In this document: piece after piece, positions 9,261 to 20,309 of the stretch
Numbering within the stretch: position 1 is the first letter of the stretch
How the letters are laid out: each line of letters starts with the position of its first letter
NCBI GenBank assembly: GCA_905221605.1
Contig: CAJNDS010002215.1
Location: 1-64,000 of the forward strand
From: Symbiodinium natans
Lineage: Eukaryota; Sar; Dinophyceae; Suessiales; Symbiodiniaceae
Length of the DNA stretch: 64,000 bases
Direction: 5' to 3'
Position numbers and translations under genes: made by a program
Notes under the pieces: generated by a model
What the model saw: the letters and a program-made list of their open reading frames with translations, nothing else
Databases searched by the model: none
Told to the model about the DNA's origin: nothing

Positions 9261-11070
9261 CCACCGAGGATGCCTCGGTGGTAAATCACCGAGGAAGCCT
9301 CGGTGGTAACACGAGTGTGGCAACTACGGTAGTCGTAGCTGTAGGTCTTTTCGCGTGTAATGCTATCCACAGAGGAAGCCTCGGTGGTAAAACGAGTGTG
9401 GCAACTACGGTAGTCGTAGCTGTAGGTCTTTTCGCGTATAATGCTATCCACAGAGGAAGCCTCGGTGGTAAAACGAGTGTAGCAACTACGGTAGTCGTAG
9501 CTGTAGTTCTTTTCGCGTATCATGCTATCCACAGAGGAAGCCTCGGTGGTAAAACCAGTGTAGCAACTACGGTAGTCGTAGCTGTAGGTCTTTTCGTGTC
9601 TAATGCCATCCACAGAGGAAGCCTCGGTGGTAAAACGTAGTCGTAGCTGTAGGTCTTTTCGTGTATAATGCTATCCACAGAGGAAGCCTCGGTGGTAATA
9701 CGAGTGTAGCAACTACGGTAGTCGTAGCTGTAGGTCTTTTCGGGCAGAATGCTATCCAGAGAGGAAGCCTCGGTGGTAAAACGAGTGTAGCAACTACGGT
9801 AGTCGTAGCTGTAGGTCTTTTCGCGTGTAATTTATTAATGCTATCCACAGAGGAAGCCTCGGTGGTAAAACGAGTGTAGCAACTATGGTAGTCGTAGTTG
9901 TAGGTCTTCTCGTGTATAATGCTATCCACAGAGGAAGCCTCGGTGGTAAAACGAGTGTAGCAACGACGGTAGTCGTAGCTGTAGGTCTTTTCGTGTCTAA
10001 TGCCATCCACAGAGGAAGCCTCGGTGGTAAAACGTAGTCGTAGCTGTAGGTCTTTTCGTGTATAATGCTATCCACAAATCTTTTCACGTATAATGCTATC
10101 CACAGAGGAAGCCTCGGTGGTACAACGAGTGTAGCAACTACGGTAGTCGTAGCTGTAGGTCTTTTCGGGTATAATGCTATCCACAGAGGAAGCCTCGGTG
10201 GTAAAACGAGTGTAGCAACTACGGTAGTCGTAGCTGTAGGTCTTTTCGCGTGTAATGCTATCCACAGAGGAAGCCTCGGTGGTAAAACGAGTGTAGCAAC
10301 TATGGTAGTCGTAGTTGTAGGTCTTCTCGTGTATAATGCTATCCACAGAGGAAGCCTCGGTGGTAAAACGAGTGTAGCAACTACGGTAGTCGTAGCTGTA
10401 GGTCTTTTCGCGTATAATGCTATCCACAGAGGAAGCCTCGGCGGTAAAACCAGTGCAGTAGCTAGAGTAGTTGTAGTTGTAGCTCTTGAGTTTTTTCGTG
10501 TATGATGCTGTCCACAGAGGAAGCCTCGGTGGCAAGACCAGTGAAGTAACCAGAGCAGTCGCAGTTGTAGTTCTTGAGCTTTTCGTGTATGGTTTTACCA
10601 CCGAGGAAGCCTCGGTGGTAAAACCCGTGAAGAAAGTAGAGTAGTCATCGTTGTAGATCTTTTTTGTGTGTGACACTATCTACCGAGGAAGCCTCGGTGC
10701 TCAAACGAGTGCGAGAAGTACAGTAGTCGTAGTTGAAATTCTTGTCGTGTCTGATGCTATCCACAGAGGAAGCCTCGGTGGTAACACCAGTGCAGAAACT
10801 AGAGTAGTCATGGTTGTAGATCTTTTCGTGTACCATCCACCGAGGAAGCCTCGGTGGTAAAGCGAGTGTAATAACTACAGTAGTCGTAGCTGTAGATCTT
10901 AGCCTCGCTGGTAAAACCCGCGAAGTACGTAGAGTAGTCATAGTTGTAGATGTTCTCGTGTGTGATACTATCCACCGAGGAAGCCTCGGTGGTCAAACGA
11001 ATGTAGAAACTATGGTAGTCGTAGCTGTAGGTCTTTTCATGTATAATGCTATCCACAGAGGAAGTCCGGC
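9261..11070. repeat. 81-bp satellite with stem-loop in each unit
   Basis: About twenty units, period 81 bp (for example TGCTATCC at 9361, 9442 and 9523). A unit contains the stem-loop CCACaGAGG-AAG-CCTCgGTGG, then a TAAAACGAGTGTAGCAAC phrase, a CTACGGTAGTCGTAG dyad and GTAGGTCTTTTCG. Inner units carry one A/G mismatch in the stem. Outer units, especially at the left edge (9261-9281, 9287-9305) and the right part, are perfectly paired. Because 81 is 27 codons, long frames stay open on both strands; they encode a 27-residue repeat that is low-complexity on both strands and that I do not treat as a gene. Units become shorter and more diverged toward 10440-11070. Confidence 0.93.
10591..10625. 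repeat. 16-bp-stem hairpin within the satellite
   Basis: Arms GGTTTTACCACCGAGG and CCTCGGTGGTAAAACC pair perfectly around an AAG loop. This unit is reduced to an almost bare hairpin, and the pairing extends beyond the core into the flanks. Confidence 0.92.
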
Positions 11071-11099
11071 GTGCGTTTGCAGTTAATTTCAGGGGCTAA

Positions 11100-12000
11100 A
11101 TTTACTGAGGACCCCATAAGACCCTAAAACCCTCCACATGAGAGTCACATGAGTGCGCGGCGACCAGCGGCTGGCAGCCTCGGGCACTCCCCCGGGTCAC
11201 ACACCCCGACAGTGTGCCCAGGTATCATCACCATCGACCTCAACGAGCTGCCATATCCTCCCCAAAGTCTCGGCCTCAGCACAGAGTCCGGGCATATGAA
11301 AGTAATTTGTGGGCTTCGGGCTACTTTGTTTAACACGACTTACGCCCTCAATATTGGCCGCCTTTTGCCCAAATGCGGCCGCGGCGCCCCGGATGAGGAT
11401 CAGCATGAGGTGGCCTGGGCACGCTGTTGGGGTGCGCACCCGGGCTAACTAAATTGCGGGGTTTGGGCTTAAACCCATAGGGTTCAGGGGGACTCACGTC
11501 CAGCGACGGTCCGTGTCTAGGATGCTGGCCCCTCACTGGCTTGACTGTGAGTCAGCGATCTGGCGCAGAAGCTTGCCATATAGTGCCACACCATTGTGGC
11601 CTTGGGGACCGAAATGGCCCGAGGCCCTGTTCGTCTAGCTCCGCGCGAACGCTTGGATGAGCTTCGCCGGGAGAGGAACCGCTCATATCTGTGGTTGCAG
11701 AGCTGCTGGTACTGCCTTTGGGGCGTTTGTCCTGAACTTGGGTCAAGCCCGAGATCCTTCGGCTCCACAGATCCACTGCCACTTCGCTGCCAGCTGCCGC
11801 CACGAAGTTCAGACAGAAAAAAACCCACAAGCTTAAAGTCCGCCCTCTTAAAAAAAAAAAAAAAAACATGCTCGGGCCCCAACTGACACGGGGCGAGGTC
11901 CACCAGCTCCCTGCGAGGCGGCCTTGGGGGAACACCACTCTCTGGATTACATAGACCAAGTCTTCAAGTTGGGAATTGATGTCGGGGCATCAACAAACAA
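11100..12000. other. no supported gene
   Basis: Several short frames occur on both strands without recognisable motifs. A poly-A tract of about 17 sits at 11850-11867. Confidence 0.4.
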
Positions 12001-12002
12001 AG

Positions 12003-12092
12003 GTTTTTGGGGCGGGTGGGGGGGGGGTGGGGGGGGTGGAGGGGGGAGGGGAGGAGGGGGAGTGGGGGTGTGGGGTCAGGGGGGGATTTTCA
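12003..12092 (+). repeat. G-rich tract
   Basis: Runs of 4-8 G separated by T or A, such as GGGTGGGGGGGG and GGAGGGGAGGAGGGGG. Composition would allow G-quadruplex formation on the plus strand. Frames through it are glycine-rich artefacts. Confidence 0.8.
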
Positions 12093-12231
12093 CGTTTGCA
12101 AATTTCCAAACCCTTACAGAAACCCGTGAAGACTCTGTCAGTACAAGAAATGGAAAACACCACTTTCTCAATTAAATAGAGCATGTCTTTCTTTTGGGAA
12201 TTGTTGCCGGGACCCGGCATCAACAAACGTC

Positions 12232-12970
12232 CTAGTTGTGTGTCTTTTCGTGTCTGATGCTATGCGCCGACAAAGCCTCGGCGGTCAAACGAGTGTGATA
12301 AGTACAGTAGTCGTAGTTCTCGGTCTTTTCGTGTAGGATGCTATCCACAGAGGAAGCCTCGGTGGGAAGACCAGTGAAGTACGGAGGAGTCATGGTTGTA
12401 GATCTTTCGTGTATGAGACTATCCACCAAGGAAGCCTCGGTGGCAAAACGAGTGTAATAACTACAGCAGTCGCGGTTGTAGATCTTGTCGTGTATGATGC
12501 TGTCCACAGAGGAGGCCTCGATGGTAAAACCAGTGACGTAACTAGAGTAGTCGTAGTTGTGGCTCTTGTACCGAGGAAGCCTCGGTGGTAAAACCCGTGA
12601 AGTAAGTAGAGTACATTAGTCGTGGTTGTAGATCTTGCCGTGTGTGATACTATCCACCGAGGAAGCCTTGGTGGTAAACGAGTGCAGTCCTATCCACCGA
12701 GGAAGCCTCGGTGGTAAAACGAGTGTAGTAAGTAGTAGTTAGTCGTGGTTGTAGATTTTTTCTGTACGATGCTATCCACAGAGGAAGCCTCGGTGGTAAA
12801 ACGCGTGAAGTAGCTACAGTAGTCGTAGTTGTAGATCTTTTCGTGTCTGATGCTACCCAGCGAGGAAGCCTCGGTGGTATATAGCGTACTTGTACTAGTC
12901 GTACTGGTGGTAGTAGTAGTCGTCGTCGTCGTTGTAGATCGTTTCCACCGAGGAAGCCTCGGTGGTAAAA
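12232..12970. repeat. degraded second block of the 81-bp satellite
   Basis: The same unit as the array to the left, with more indels and several perfectly paired stem-loops. The last, at 12945-12965, has stem CCACCGAGG and loop AAG. Spacing varies from about 60 to 100 bp. It is separated from the first block by about 1.16 kb of unrelated DNA. Confidence 0.88.
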
Positions 12971-12999
12971 CGGAGTGTGGCAGTTAAAATACTAGCACT

Positions 13000-15780
13000 G
13001 TTTGGAATTCTAGCGCTCATCACCCTGACTTCCGGGTGTGCTTCTACCGAACAGACCAGTCATAGCAAAGGGCGCTGAGGCTAAACCGGGCTGACTGACG
13101 AACCAACTCATCGTCAACGATGGAGGCGACCTGGGGGGCAGTCAGAAGGAAACCTACGTACCGGGCAAAGAAGTTCAGGCGACAAACCCAGGACTCTGCA
13201 AGAGGTGTTTTGGCAAGTGGCAGTCCACGCGCATTTGCGATTACATTACATTGCAGCCCTTGCGTGGAACCTAAACTCTGAACCGCCACTGCCCGAAAGG
13301 GGAACAGCCTACCCAAACCAAACCTTTTTTCTCTCTCTAGGGCTGACATTGGCAGAGGAAACATCGAACAGCGGCTTGCAACTCAGGGAAAGAATGCAGA
13401 CAACGAATAGTGGCCGCTCGGAAACAGGAGAAGCAAGCCGAAGTCCAAACCCAAACCCAACACTCATCAAAGCGTAGGCGGCCAGACGGATGCCTCGAAA
13501 CCGTTGCGCAGGATGATCTTGTGACCTGGGCAACGGCAGAGCAATCCAAATGACAGACATGACATGCCACACGGGAACAATCAACGGCTGGCGGCAGTTC
13601 CTGGCACCGAGGACACCTCAGTGCCAGAGCCTAACGACACCCAGACCCGTGGGGGTTGTAGGATCTACTGAGACCGGGGCCCCATTTGTGCGACCGCTTG
13701 GGATGCTGGTTTTTGGGTTGGTTCGGGTTTTGAAGCCTCTGGCCCCACCCCCCCACCCCCCACCCCCGTCAAAATCACCAACAGCCTACAGACCCTGACG
13801 CACCATCAATGACTCAAGTTCAGAACATAACAAACACTCCCGAATCGTTATCCCATGCCAACTCAGCCGCTTCTCCTATCTGATGTCCCTGAAAGTCAAA
13901 GACTCCTCTGCCTTGGAGTCTGACAATCATTGGCGGCAGCCAGCACGCAAAGGACCTTTGCCAGCAAGAATGAGGAAAGTTAGAGGGCATGAGAAACATC
14001 AGGAATGACGATCGGTTCAGTGCCACAGCAGGGTATTCCAGAAGGAAAGAGACGCGGGCCAACACCAATTATATCTCAGTCACTGATTAAACCCAACCGC
14101 ATTCAAGGGGAAGAGGGTACTATAGGGCCAGGGGCCAACCCTCAGTTCCGTAATTGATGCTACCTCGACATCAGGCCGCGCAAATAACCCGAAAGGAGGT
14201 TCACGTACTCAGGGGAAGAGGGCCTCTGCGTGTTTAGGTTGCATGGCTGCATGGGTTGGGTTCACAGGCATTATTGGTGCATTATGACGCTCCAGTTTGG
14301 GAACCCTCAGGGTGTTTAGGGTTTAGGGCTAAAGCTTAATTAAGGCTTAGGGGCTGAGGGGTTTGAGGTTAAGTTCAGGCTGATCTCGAAAACCCTGGGC
14401 TCGGGAGCACTTTTGGAGCCGCCGGTGCAAGACTTGCCAGACGTAGTACTTGTCATACATCCTCCATATCCTGGGATGGCTGGCACTGGGGCAGGGGTGA
14501 TGGCAACGAATTTGAAACTTTACTAAGCACAAATGTCGGTGGTGCTAATAGCCGTAGAAGTAGTTGTCGTCACTTTAACCCCTAAACCCTCGACCACCTA
14601 AGGCCTGAATCTCCCTCCAAACCCGAAGTTACCCAGAACGCCTGAACTGGCATAAACCCAAAAAAGTTCTGATGTCAGCGGAAGCTTCTGGGCATTCGGC
14701 CGTCTGGAATGGATGAGCGCTTCAGCAGCGTCTGCGTCCATCTTGGTTTTGCGGTTTAGGGTTTAGGGTTCAGGTTCAAGACTTGTACACCCACACAGAC
14801 AGAGAACTACCCCCATAACCAGGTACCATGAGAACTGTGTGCGCCTGCGTGTCTTGTGGTGAGAACTGTGAAAAACATGAGCCGCAAAAAAAACGAAAGC
14901 GAGCACAACTAGGCCAGGCAGCACCACGGAAGAGCACCAGGTAGACCAGCAATGCCAGAGGGCTCCTGTGCCGCCCTTTCTTGCAGTAGAAAAGGACGGA
15001 CTGCTTGTGCGCCAGACAAGTGTCCACCATCTCCAGCCTGGGAGTTTATCAGGACTATAAAATAAAAACCTTAGGAAGTTAAGGATAATACCCAAAGTAC
15101 CAACATTGAAAGCTGAAGGAAAATGCCTGCAAGGGACACATCCTGATAGTTATCGAGGAAGGACCGCCTGTGACCGATGTTCCTGGGCGGACAAGGGAAT
15201 ATACGGGCCGAGTATAAAAAGGAGAGCCTTAAGGGGTACAACCTTTTGGGTGCGAGTCTTAATCCCTTGCTAAACCCAACACCCTAGCAGAAACCCTAAA
15301 CCCGTCCGGTCCGGTTGGTTGCCAAGCATCAGCTGCTTGGTGCGCAGGTCCTTCGCTGGCGATGGCAGGCACCGCACGAGCAGCGCGTGCCGATCAGAGT
15401 CAGCATCAGCTTCCGTGCCCAGATGCAGGTTCGGGATGATCTCCTTAAGGGCATCCAAGTCTACACACGTTTACAGCACAAGGGCGGTATAGGAGCAAAG
15501 CTAAAATGTTGAAACAGCGTGCAAAAGTAGCATCCCAGGCGCATCGGCTGGCCGGAGCTCCGAGCCGTCCTCACCCCAGTCGTCCGCCTGGTGGTTCCAG
15601 CTGCTCCACCAACCGCCCCATCTGTGATCCTCTGGCGGCTTGCGCTCTCCCCACTTTGTAGGGTTTAGGGTAGCATCCCAGAATCACAGTACCCCTGAAA
15701 ACAACAACTCTTAAGTGTGCAACCTCAGTTGAAAAACCCTTCCCCTACACCCTAGACGCCCCATGGCCTATTCCCTAAGA
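13000..15780. other. no supported gene
   Basis: Unique-looking DNA with scattered AACCCTAAA and TTTAGGG heptamers, a poly-C tract near 13746-13770 and one imperfect GAGG-ACA-CCTC hairpin at about 13601-13624. Reading frames are short and carry no motifs. Confidence 0.4.
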
Positions 15781-15799
15781 CACTACTCTTGAAGTATAT

Positions 15800-16375
15800 A
15801 AGAAAGACATGAAAATCTTGATGGCAATGCCATGGGACCCTCTGCTTGGGCTTTGGGCGGGCCTTTTGCTTGGGCGTACGCGCCAGCTCCATCGCCTTTA
15901 CCACAGGTTTCCAAACTTCCCAAAAAAGAAAGCCCAACCCACCGTGTCCCTGAAAATTGCAACCTCAATATCCTTAAGTGTAATGAGAAAGGCATGAAAA
16001 ATATTGATGGCAATGCCATGGGACCCTCTGCTTGGGCTTTGGGCGGGCCTTTTGCTGCGGCGTACGCGCCAGCTCCATCGCCTTTACCACAGGTTTCCAA
16101 ACTTCCCAAAAAAGAAAGCCCAACCACCGTGCCCCTGAAAATTGCAACCTTAATTTGAGAGCCCTTACCCTAAACCCTAAACACCCTAATCCCTAAACCC
16201 TAAAGCACTAATCTTGAAGTATATGAGTCGACATGAAAATGGCAATGCCACGGGACCCCCTGCTTCGCCTGCTTGGGCTTGGGGCGGTTCGGCGCACATG
16301 CCGGCTCCGGCACCTCCACCAGGTTTCCAAATTTCCCAAGCAAAAAAAGCCTGAATCACAGCGTCCCTCAAAGTT
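15800..16375. repeat. three diverged copies of a ~180-bp repeat
   Basis: The phrase GGCAATGCCATGGGACC with the following TGCTTGGGCTTTGGGCGGGC occurs at about 15822 and 16010, and in diverged form at about 16239. Each copy is followed by CAGGTTTCCAAACTTCCC and then a CACCGTGTCCCTGAAAATTG-like segment. The first two copies are nearly identical. Non-coding tandem duplication. Confidence 0.88.
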
Positions 16376-16470
16376 GCAACTCCTTAAGTGTGCAACCTCA
16401 GTTGTACCCCAACCCTAAACCCTGGATCTTGAAGTTTATATTAAGTATATTCGAAATAAATAAAAAAGAA

Positions 16471-17082
16471 TCATGTCTCCCGACAGTGCCAGGTAACGGA
16501 AGAGGAGGCTGGGGCCTCCTCCTCCTCCACCTCCATCTCTTCAGTCAGATCCCAGGTGGCAAAGTTGGATGAGGCTGCTTCCTCCCCCTCCACCTCCTCC
16601 AAAGTGGCAAAGTTGGATGAAGCTGCTGCCACCTCCTCCACCTCGTTGGCAAGGTCGGATGAAGCTGCTGCCACCTCCTCCACCTCCACCTCAAAGGATG
16701 AGGCCTCCTCCACCTCCACCTCCACCTCCACCTCCTCCGCCTCCTCCTCCAAGTTGGCAAAGTTGGATGAGGCTGCCACCTCCACCACCTCCACCTCCTC
16801 CACCTCCACCTCCACCTCCTCCGCCTCTACCTCCTCCTCCAAGGTGGCAAAGTTGGATGAGGCTGCCAACTCCCCCACCTCCCCCTCCTCCTCGTCCACC
16901 TCCACCTCCACCTCCTCCGCCTCCACCTCCTCCAAGGTGGCAAAGTTGGATGCCACCTCCTCCACCTCCATCTCCTCCACCTCCTGCCAGCTCCAGGAGG
17001 CTTCCTGGGAGGGCTCAGAAAAGCCATCAACCCAATTCCAGCCGAGTATGAACCCCAGAAACAAGGACCACCACAAAGCCAT
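16471..17082 (-). CDS. possible secreted acidic repeat protein
   Basis: On the minus strand an ATG at 17080-17082 opens a 203-codon frame. It begins MALWWSLFLGFILGWNW, a hydrophobic stretch that looks like a signal peptide or N-terminal anchor. It is followed by an extremely Glu/Val-rich body with a recurring ASSNFATLEE segment. The DNA is a CCTCCACCTC minisatellite, so the opposite strand is also open as a serine/proline frame. The signal-like N-terminus, absent on the other strand, is the reason to prefer the minus strand. No family is recognised, and the whole frame could be a repeat artefact. Confidence 0.33.
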   Translation of the reverse strand: MALWWSLFLGFILGWNWVDGFSEPSQEASWSWQEVEEMEVEEVASNFATLEEVEAEEVEVEVDEEEGEVGELAASSNFATLEEEVEAEEVEVEVEEVEVVEVAASSNFANLEEEAEEVEVEVEVEEASSFEVEVEEVAAASSDLANEVEEVAAASSNFATLEEVEGEEAASSNFATWDLTEEMEVEEEEAPASSSVTWHCRET

Positions 17083-17259
17083 TATTTCCAACTCGAAACC
17101 CGACGATCTCCACTCTTTGAGTGTTTATACACCGTGAAAAACACAAAAGCTTCTCGAATTTATTCATGTTGCCTCAGCGAGCATTGCATCGAATGCGTCC
17201 TGCACCGGGCTGGCTGCTTCCTTGGAAGGGGAACTCACGATAACGAAAAGCCTTGCTAA

Positions 17260-17284
17260 GACCACTGAGGCCTCCTCAGTGGTC
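17260..17284. repeat. GAGG-CCT-CCTC hairpin
   Basis: Arms GACCACTGAGG and CCTCAGTGGTC pair perfectly around CCT. It shares the GAGG/CCTC apex of the satellite hairpins with a different, compensated outer stem. Confidence 0.9.
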
Positions 17285-17468
17285 GATAATGCCTACGCCC
17301 CAGAAAACAAAAAAACCTTCTCACATGATTCCATGTTACCGCTGGTACCGTCGAGGCGGCATCAACTGCGCCCTCAGAGGCAAGGAAGCGCCAGAAGACC
17401 CGAACCCCAGCACGTTTAGAAAAAGCCATCAACTTAGAACCAGGATTTAAGTGTGGGTGCCCTGCTAT

Positions 17469-17493
17469 GACCACTGAGGCATCCTCAGTGGTC
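17469..17493. repeat. GAGG-CAT-CCTC hairpin
   Basis: The same 11-bp stem as the copy at 17260, with loop CAT. A third, one-mismatch copy with CCT loop lies at about 17637-17658. Confidence 0.9.
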
Positions 17494-17734
17494 CCAAAGG
17501 CTAAGCCCCTGAAAAGAAAGTTTTAAAGGCTTCCCACATAGTTTGGTAAAGGAAGATCTAGAACACCCATAAAACCGGACTAGCCAAAGTTGAGCGGCTG
17601 CCCCTGGCACCATGGAGGCCTCGGCTGCCCCTTCTGCCACAGAGGCCTCCTCAGTGGTGTCTGCTGAATGGTCAACTTACGTTAGAGCCTTGAAAGCCAC
17701 ATCCACGTCACCTCCACCTCCGACAAAGCCCGCT

Positions 17735-17870
17735 CCCACCCCCCCCCCCCCCAAACCAAACCCAACTATTCTGGGTTGGGTTTGCCCCAAACGACTTGTT
17801 CCTCTTCAATTGGCACCTGCGCGTCAGCCCCCACCCCCCACCCCCCCCCCCCCCCCCCCCCCCCCCACAC
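17735..17870. repeat. poly-C tracts
   Basis: Two C homopolymer-rich tracts, near 17740-17752 and 17829-17867. The frames they open are proline- or glycine-rich artefacts. Confidence 0.85.
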
Positions 17871-18089
17871 CCTCTGACCCCCCCTTCCCTGCAAAGCCCC
17901 CCAGCCAACCACTTCCCAAACCTTCCTTTGGAGACTGCAGGGGTCCCCGCCGGGGGGCTTAGGGGGGTCGTTGGTTTTCATGTCAATAATTCAGTGAATT
18001 GTTGACGCCAAAATGGGAACGGGTTTGGGCAAGCGAAGACCTCCCACTGCCCAAACATCTGCCTTTTGAGCCAGGGGGTGGCAAGATGT

Positions 18090-18497
18090 ACACCACGGAT
18101 GTGCGTTTGGATTTGGCCAGATTTGAAAACTTGAAAAACCAAACCAATTCTTGTTTCTTTGCAGACAAGAGCAAAATGCTAACTTGCCTGGATGGATCTC
18201 AGGGGTTGATCTTGAAGGCAGAAGCTGAATCTCGTGATTTCCCTGAAAATCAGACAATTTCGCCTTGGGCGGAATCTCGGGTTTTTCCTGAAAAACCGAC
18301 AATTCGGCCTGGGGCTCCTCAGCTGAGAACCCAACAGGAAAGTTTGCAGAGCAAAACGCACATAGACGTCACCGATGTGCGTTTTGGATTTGGCCAGATT
18401 TCTGAACTTCTAAACCAAACCAGGTCTTGTTTCTTTGCAGACAAGAGCAAAACGCACATAGACGTTCTGCGTTTGGCCAGATTTGAAAACTTCTAAA
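18090..18497. repeat. diverged tandem copies with TTTCTTTGCAG
   Basis: A segment with GTGCGTTTGGATTTGGCCAG, then about 40 bp later TTGTTTCTTTGCAGACAAGA, occurs at about 18100-18180 and 18378-18457, with a third partial copy to 18497. The TTTCTTTGCAG phrase looks like a 3' splice site, so the repeat may derive from an intron-exon junction. The 165-codon frame through it has no other support. Confidence 0.7.
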
Positions 18498-18499
18498 CT

Positions 18500-19925
18500 A
18501 CACCAATACCCCCAATGCAAACAACCGAGTTTTTGAAACTCAGCTGTTAGCTGTTTGGGGGCTGTGGGAGACCAGAAAAGAAGAAGCCAACGCAAACCGA
18601 TTTTTTTGGGGCTGGGCTGTTTGGGCGGGTCCCTCCTCCCCCCTCCCTGTCCACTGTCTCCCGCCCACCCCCCACCCCCCCAACCCCACAACTTGCCAAT
18701 AAAGAATCCAAAAAAACAGCACACTGTGCTAATATCTCTTGAAGCCACCGCCGCTGCGCGAGCCTCCTCCGCTGCCGCCAGGGCTAGACGGGCTCCTCGG
18801 TGGATGTGTGGGATCAGAAATAAGGTCACATAAAATAATAACCTGAACCAAAGGCTAGGCTTAGGTCAAAGCTAGTCTTTCAAAAAATTCTGTAACATAC
18901 AAACCAGTTTCGCTTTGGCGGCCTCCTGCCCTCGCGGCGGATCCGCGAGCCGTCCTTGTGGTAGAGGCCCGCAGCCTCCCTGGACGCTTGCACGGCAGTG
19001 ACCCTTGCAGCCTGCTCGACGCGGTCCATGGCAGCACAGCGAGGGAGGTTTATGTTTAGGTTTAGTTTATGAGTCTTAGGGTTTCTGCTAGGGTGGCTTA
19101 GGGTTGGCCGTAGAGCAGTGCTCGACACTCTCGAATTTATACAGGGTGTTTACAGTGGTCTATAGGTGTGTCTTTGGTTTCTAGATTATTTAGATTCTAT
19201 TTACAGGATTCAAGGCTCAGGCCTTCGAATTAATTGCCATAGCAGGCAGTGTCTTAGGGTTTGGGGTTGAGGGTGAAGGGTTGATGGTTTGGGTTTAGGG
19301 TTAGGGTTTCGGGTCTGGGGTTCAGGGCTCAGGGATTAGGGTTTAGGTGGAAGACGTGGTGGTCTTGGAGCCAGGGACCACACCACCACGTTCGAAGAGA
19401 TCGTGGGTTGGTTCTAGGGCATCCCAACTCTTCGATGTCCAGCGTTCCACAACAGGCCCGCAAGACGCACAACCACGCGCAAGGTTCCGAAACCAGAATC
19501 AGGGGACACAGCGACGGGCGTTTGGTCAAACCGGGTTTAGGGGGGTCTGGCATTTTTCAGGGTTTCACGACAACTTCAACCCTTAGCCTTGGCACGGGGA
19601 CGGGTAGAAGCAGTTACGAGCCCAGACACACTCAAGAACTCACACCCCGAACAAATCTCCGGGGAGTGCGGTAGACCCGACTTTTAGAAGACCTGGGCCC
19701 CGGCTAATTGTCTGCTGGCAGTGTGTAGGACGCAGACCTCGGAAGAAGATCAATCTTCATGGCATCAGGCGCTTTCTGATAGAGTCTGAAAGAGGGCGAT
19801 AGGCGAGAGGCTAGAGTTCAAGCTTGGGAAGAAGCCCTAGACCATTGTGAACCTGCAGTTCAGGAGCTTACCTTGAATAGTCAGCATGGCTACTGCTTGC
19901 ATTCTCATGCTTTCCATGTTTGCTT
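18500..19925. other. no supported gene
   Basis: Short frames, a C-rich tract near 18630-18690, and TTAGGG-like remnants at about 19240-19350. I see nothing coding with confidence. Confidence 0.4.
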
Positions 19926-19927
19926 AC

Positions 19928-19976
19928 ATTTGTTCAAGGTGCCACTGAGGCTGCCTCAGTGGCACCTTGAACAAAT
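19928..19976. repeat. 23-bp-stem hairpin with CTG loop
   Basis: The left arm 19928-19950 and right arm 19954-19976 are perfectly complementary; the central arms read GCCACTGAGG and CCTCAGTGGC. It is the longest perfect member of the GAGG-NNN-CCTC family. The pairing extends through TTTGTTCAAGGT, which is unrelated to the flanks of other copies. Confidence 0.93.
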
Positions 19977-20050
19977 ACACGTACATCCTTGCAGCACGAA
20001 GCCACCAAGCACCTAGCCGCTTCAAACCCACTAGCTTGTGTTCTGGTTCA

Positions 20051-20075
20051 TGCCACGGAGGCCGCCTCCGTGGCA
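20051..20075. repeat. GAGG-CCG-CCTC hairpin
   Basis: Arms TGCCACGGAGG and CCTCCGTGGCA pair perfectly around CCG. Compared with the copy at 19928, T to G is matched by A to C on the other arm. Confidence 0.9.
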
Positions 20076-20309
20076 CGATCCCGAAACCTGATCCCGAAAC
20101 CTTACATTCCCGAAGCCTCCCCCCCAACCCCTATTGCCGAGGCTGTGACCCGGACACCTCGGTGCCACCGCCTAACGACACCCAAATCCTGGCAGCCCAG
20201 ACCCGAACCCTAAAGCCACAAGCTAACTGGCTTCTTGTAGCCAAGACGAGTAAACCCTAAACCCGAAACCCTAAACCGATATAGAGCGGTGTCCTAGGTT
20301 GCCAGCTTC

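Noticed and set aside
9257-10676. Long ORFs on both strands in the 81-bp satellite
   Set aside because: The period is a multiple of three, so all units repeat the same open codons; the product is low-complexity and no start or domain favours one strand.
9261-11070. CRISPR-like array (palindromic repeat plus spacers)
   Set aside because: The supposed spacers are themselves repeated, the unit is 81 bp, no cas genes occur, and the DNA is eukaryotic.
17999-18496. 165-codon ORF
   Set aside because: It runs across diverged tandem copies with splice-like tracts and has no domain; openness follows from the repeat.
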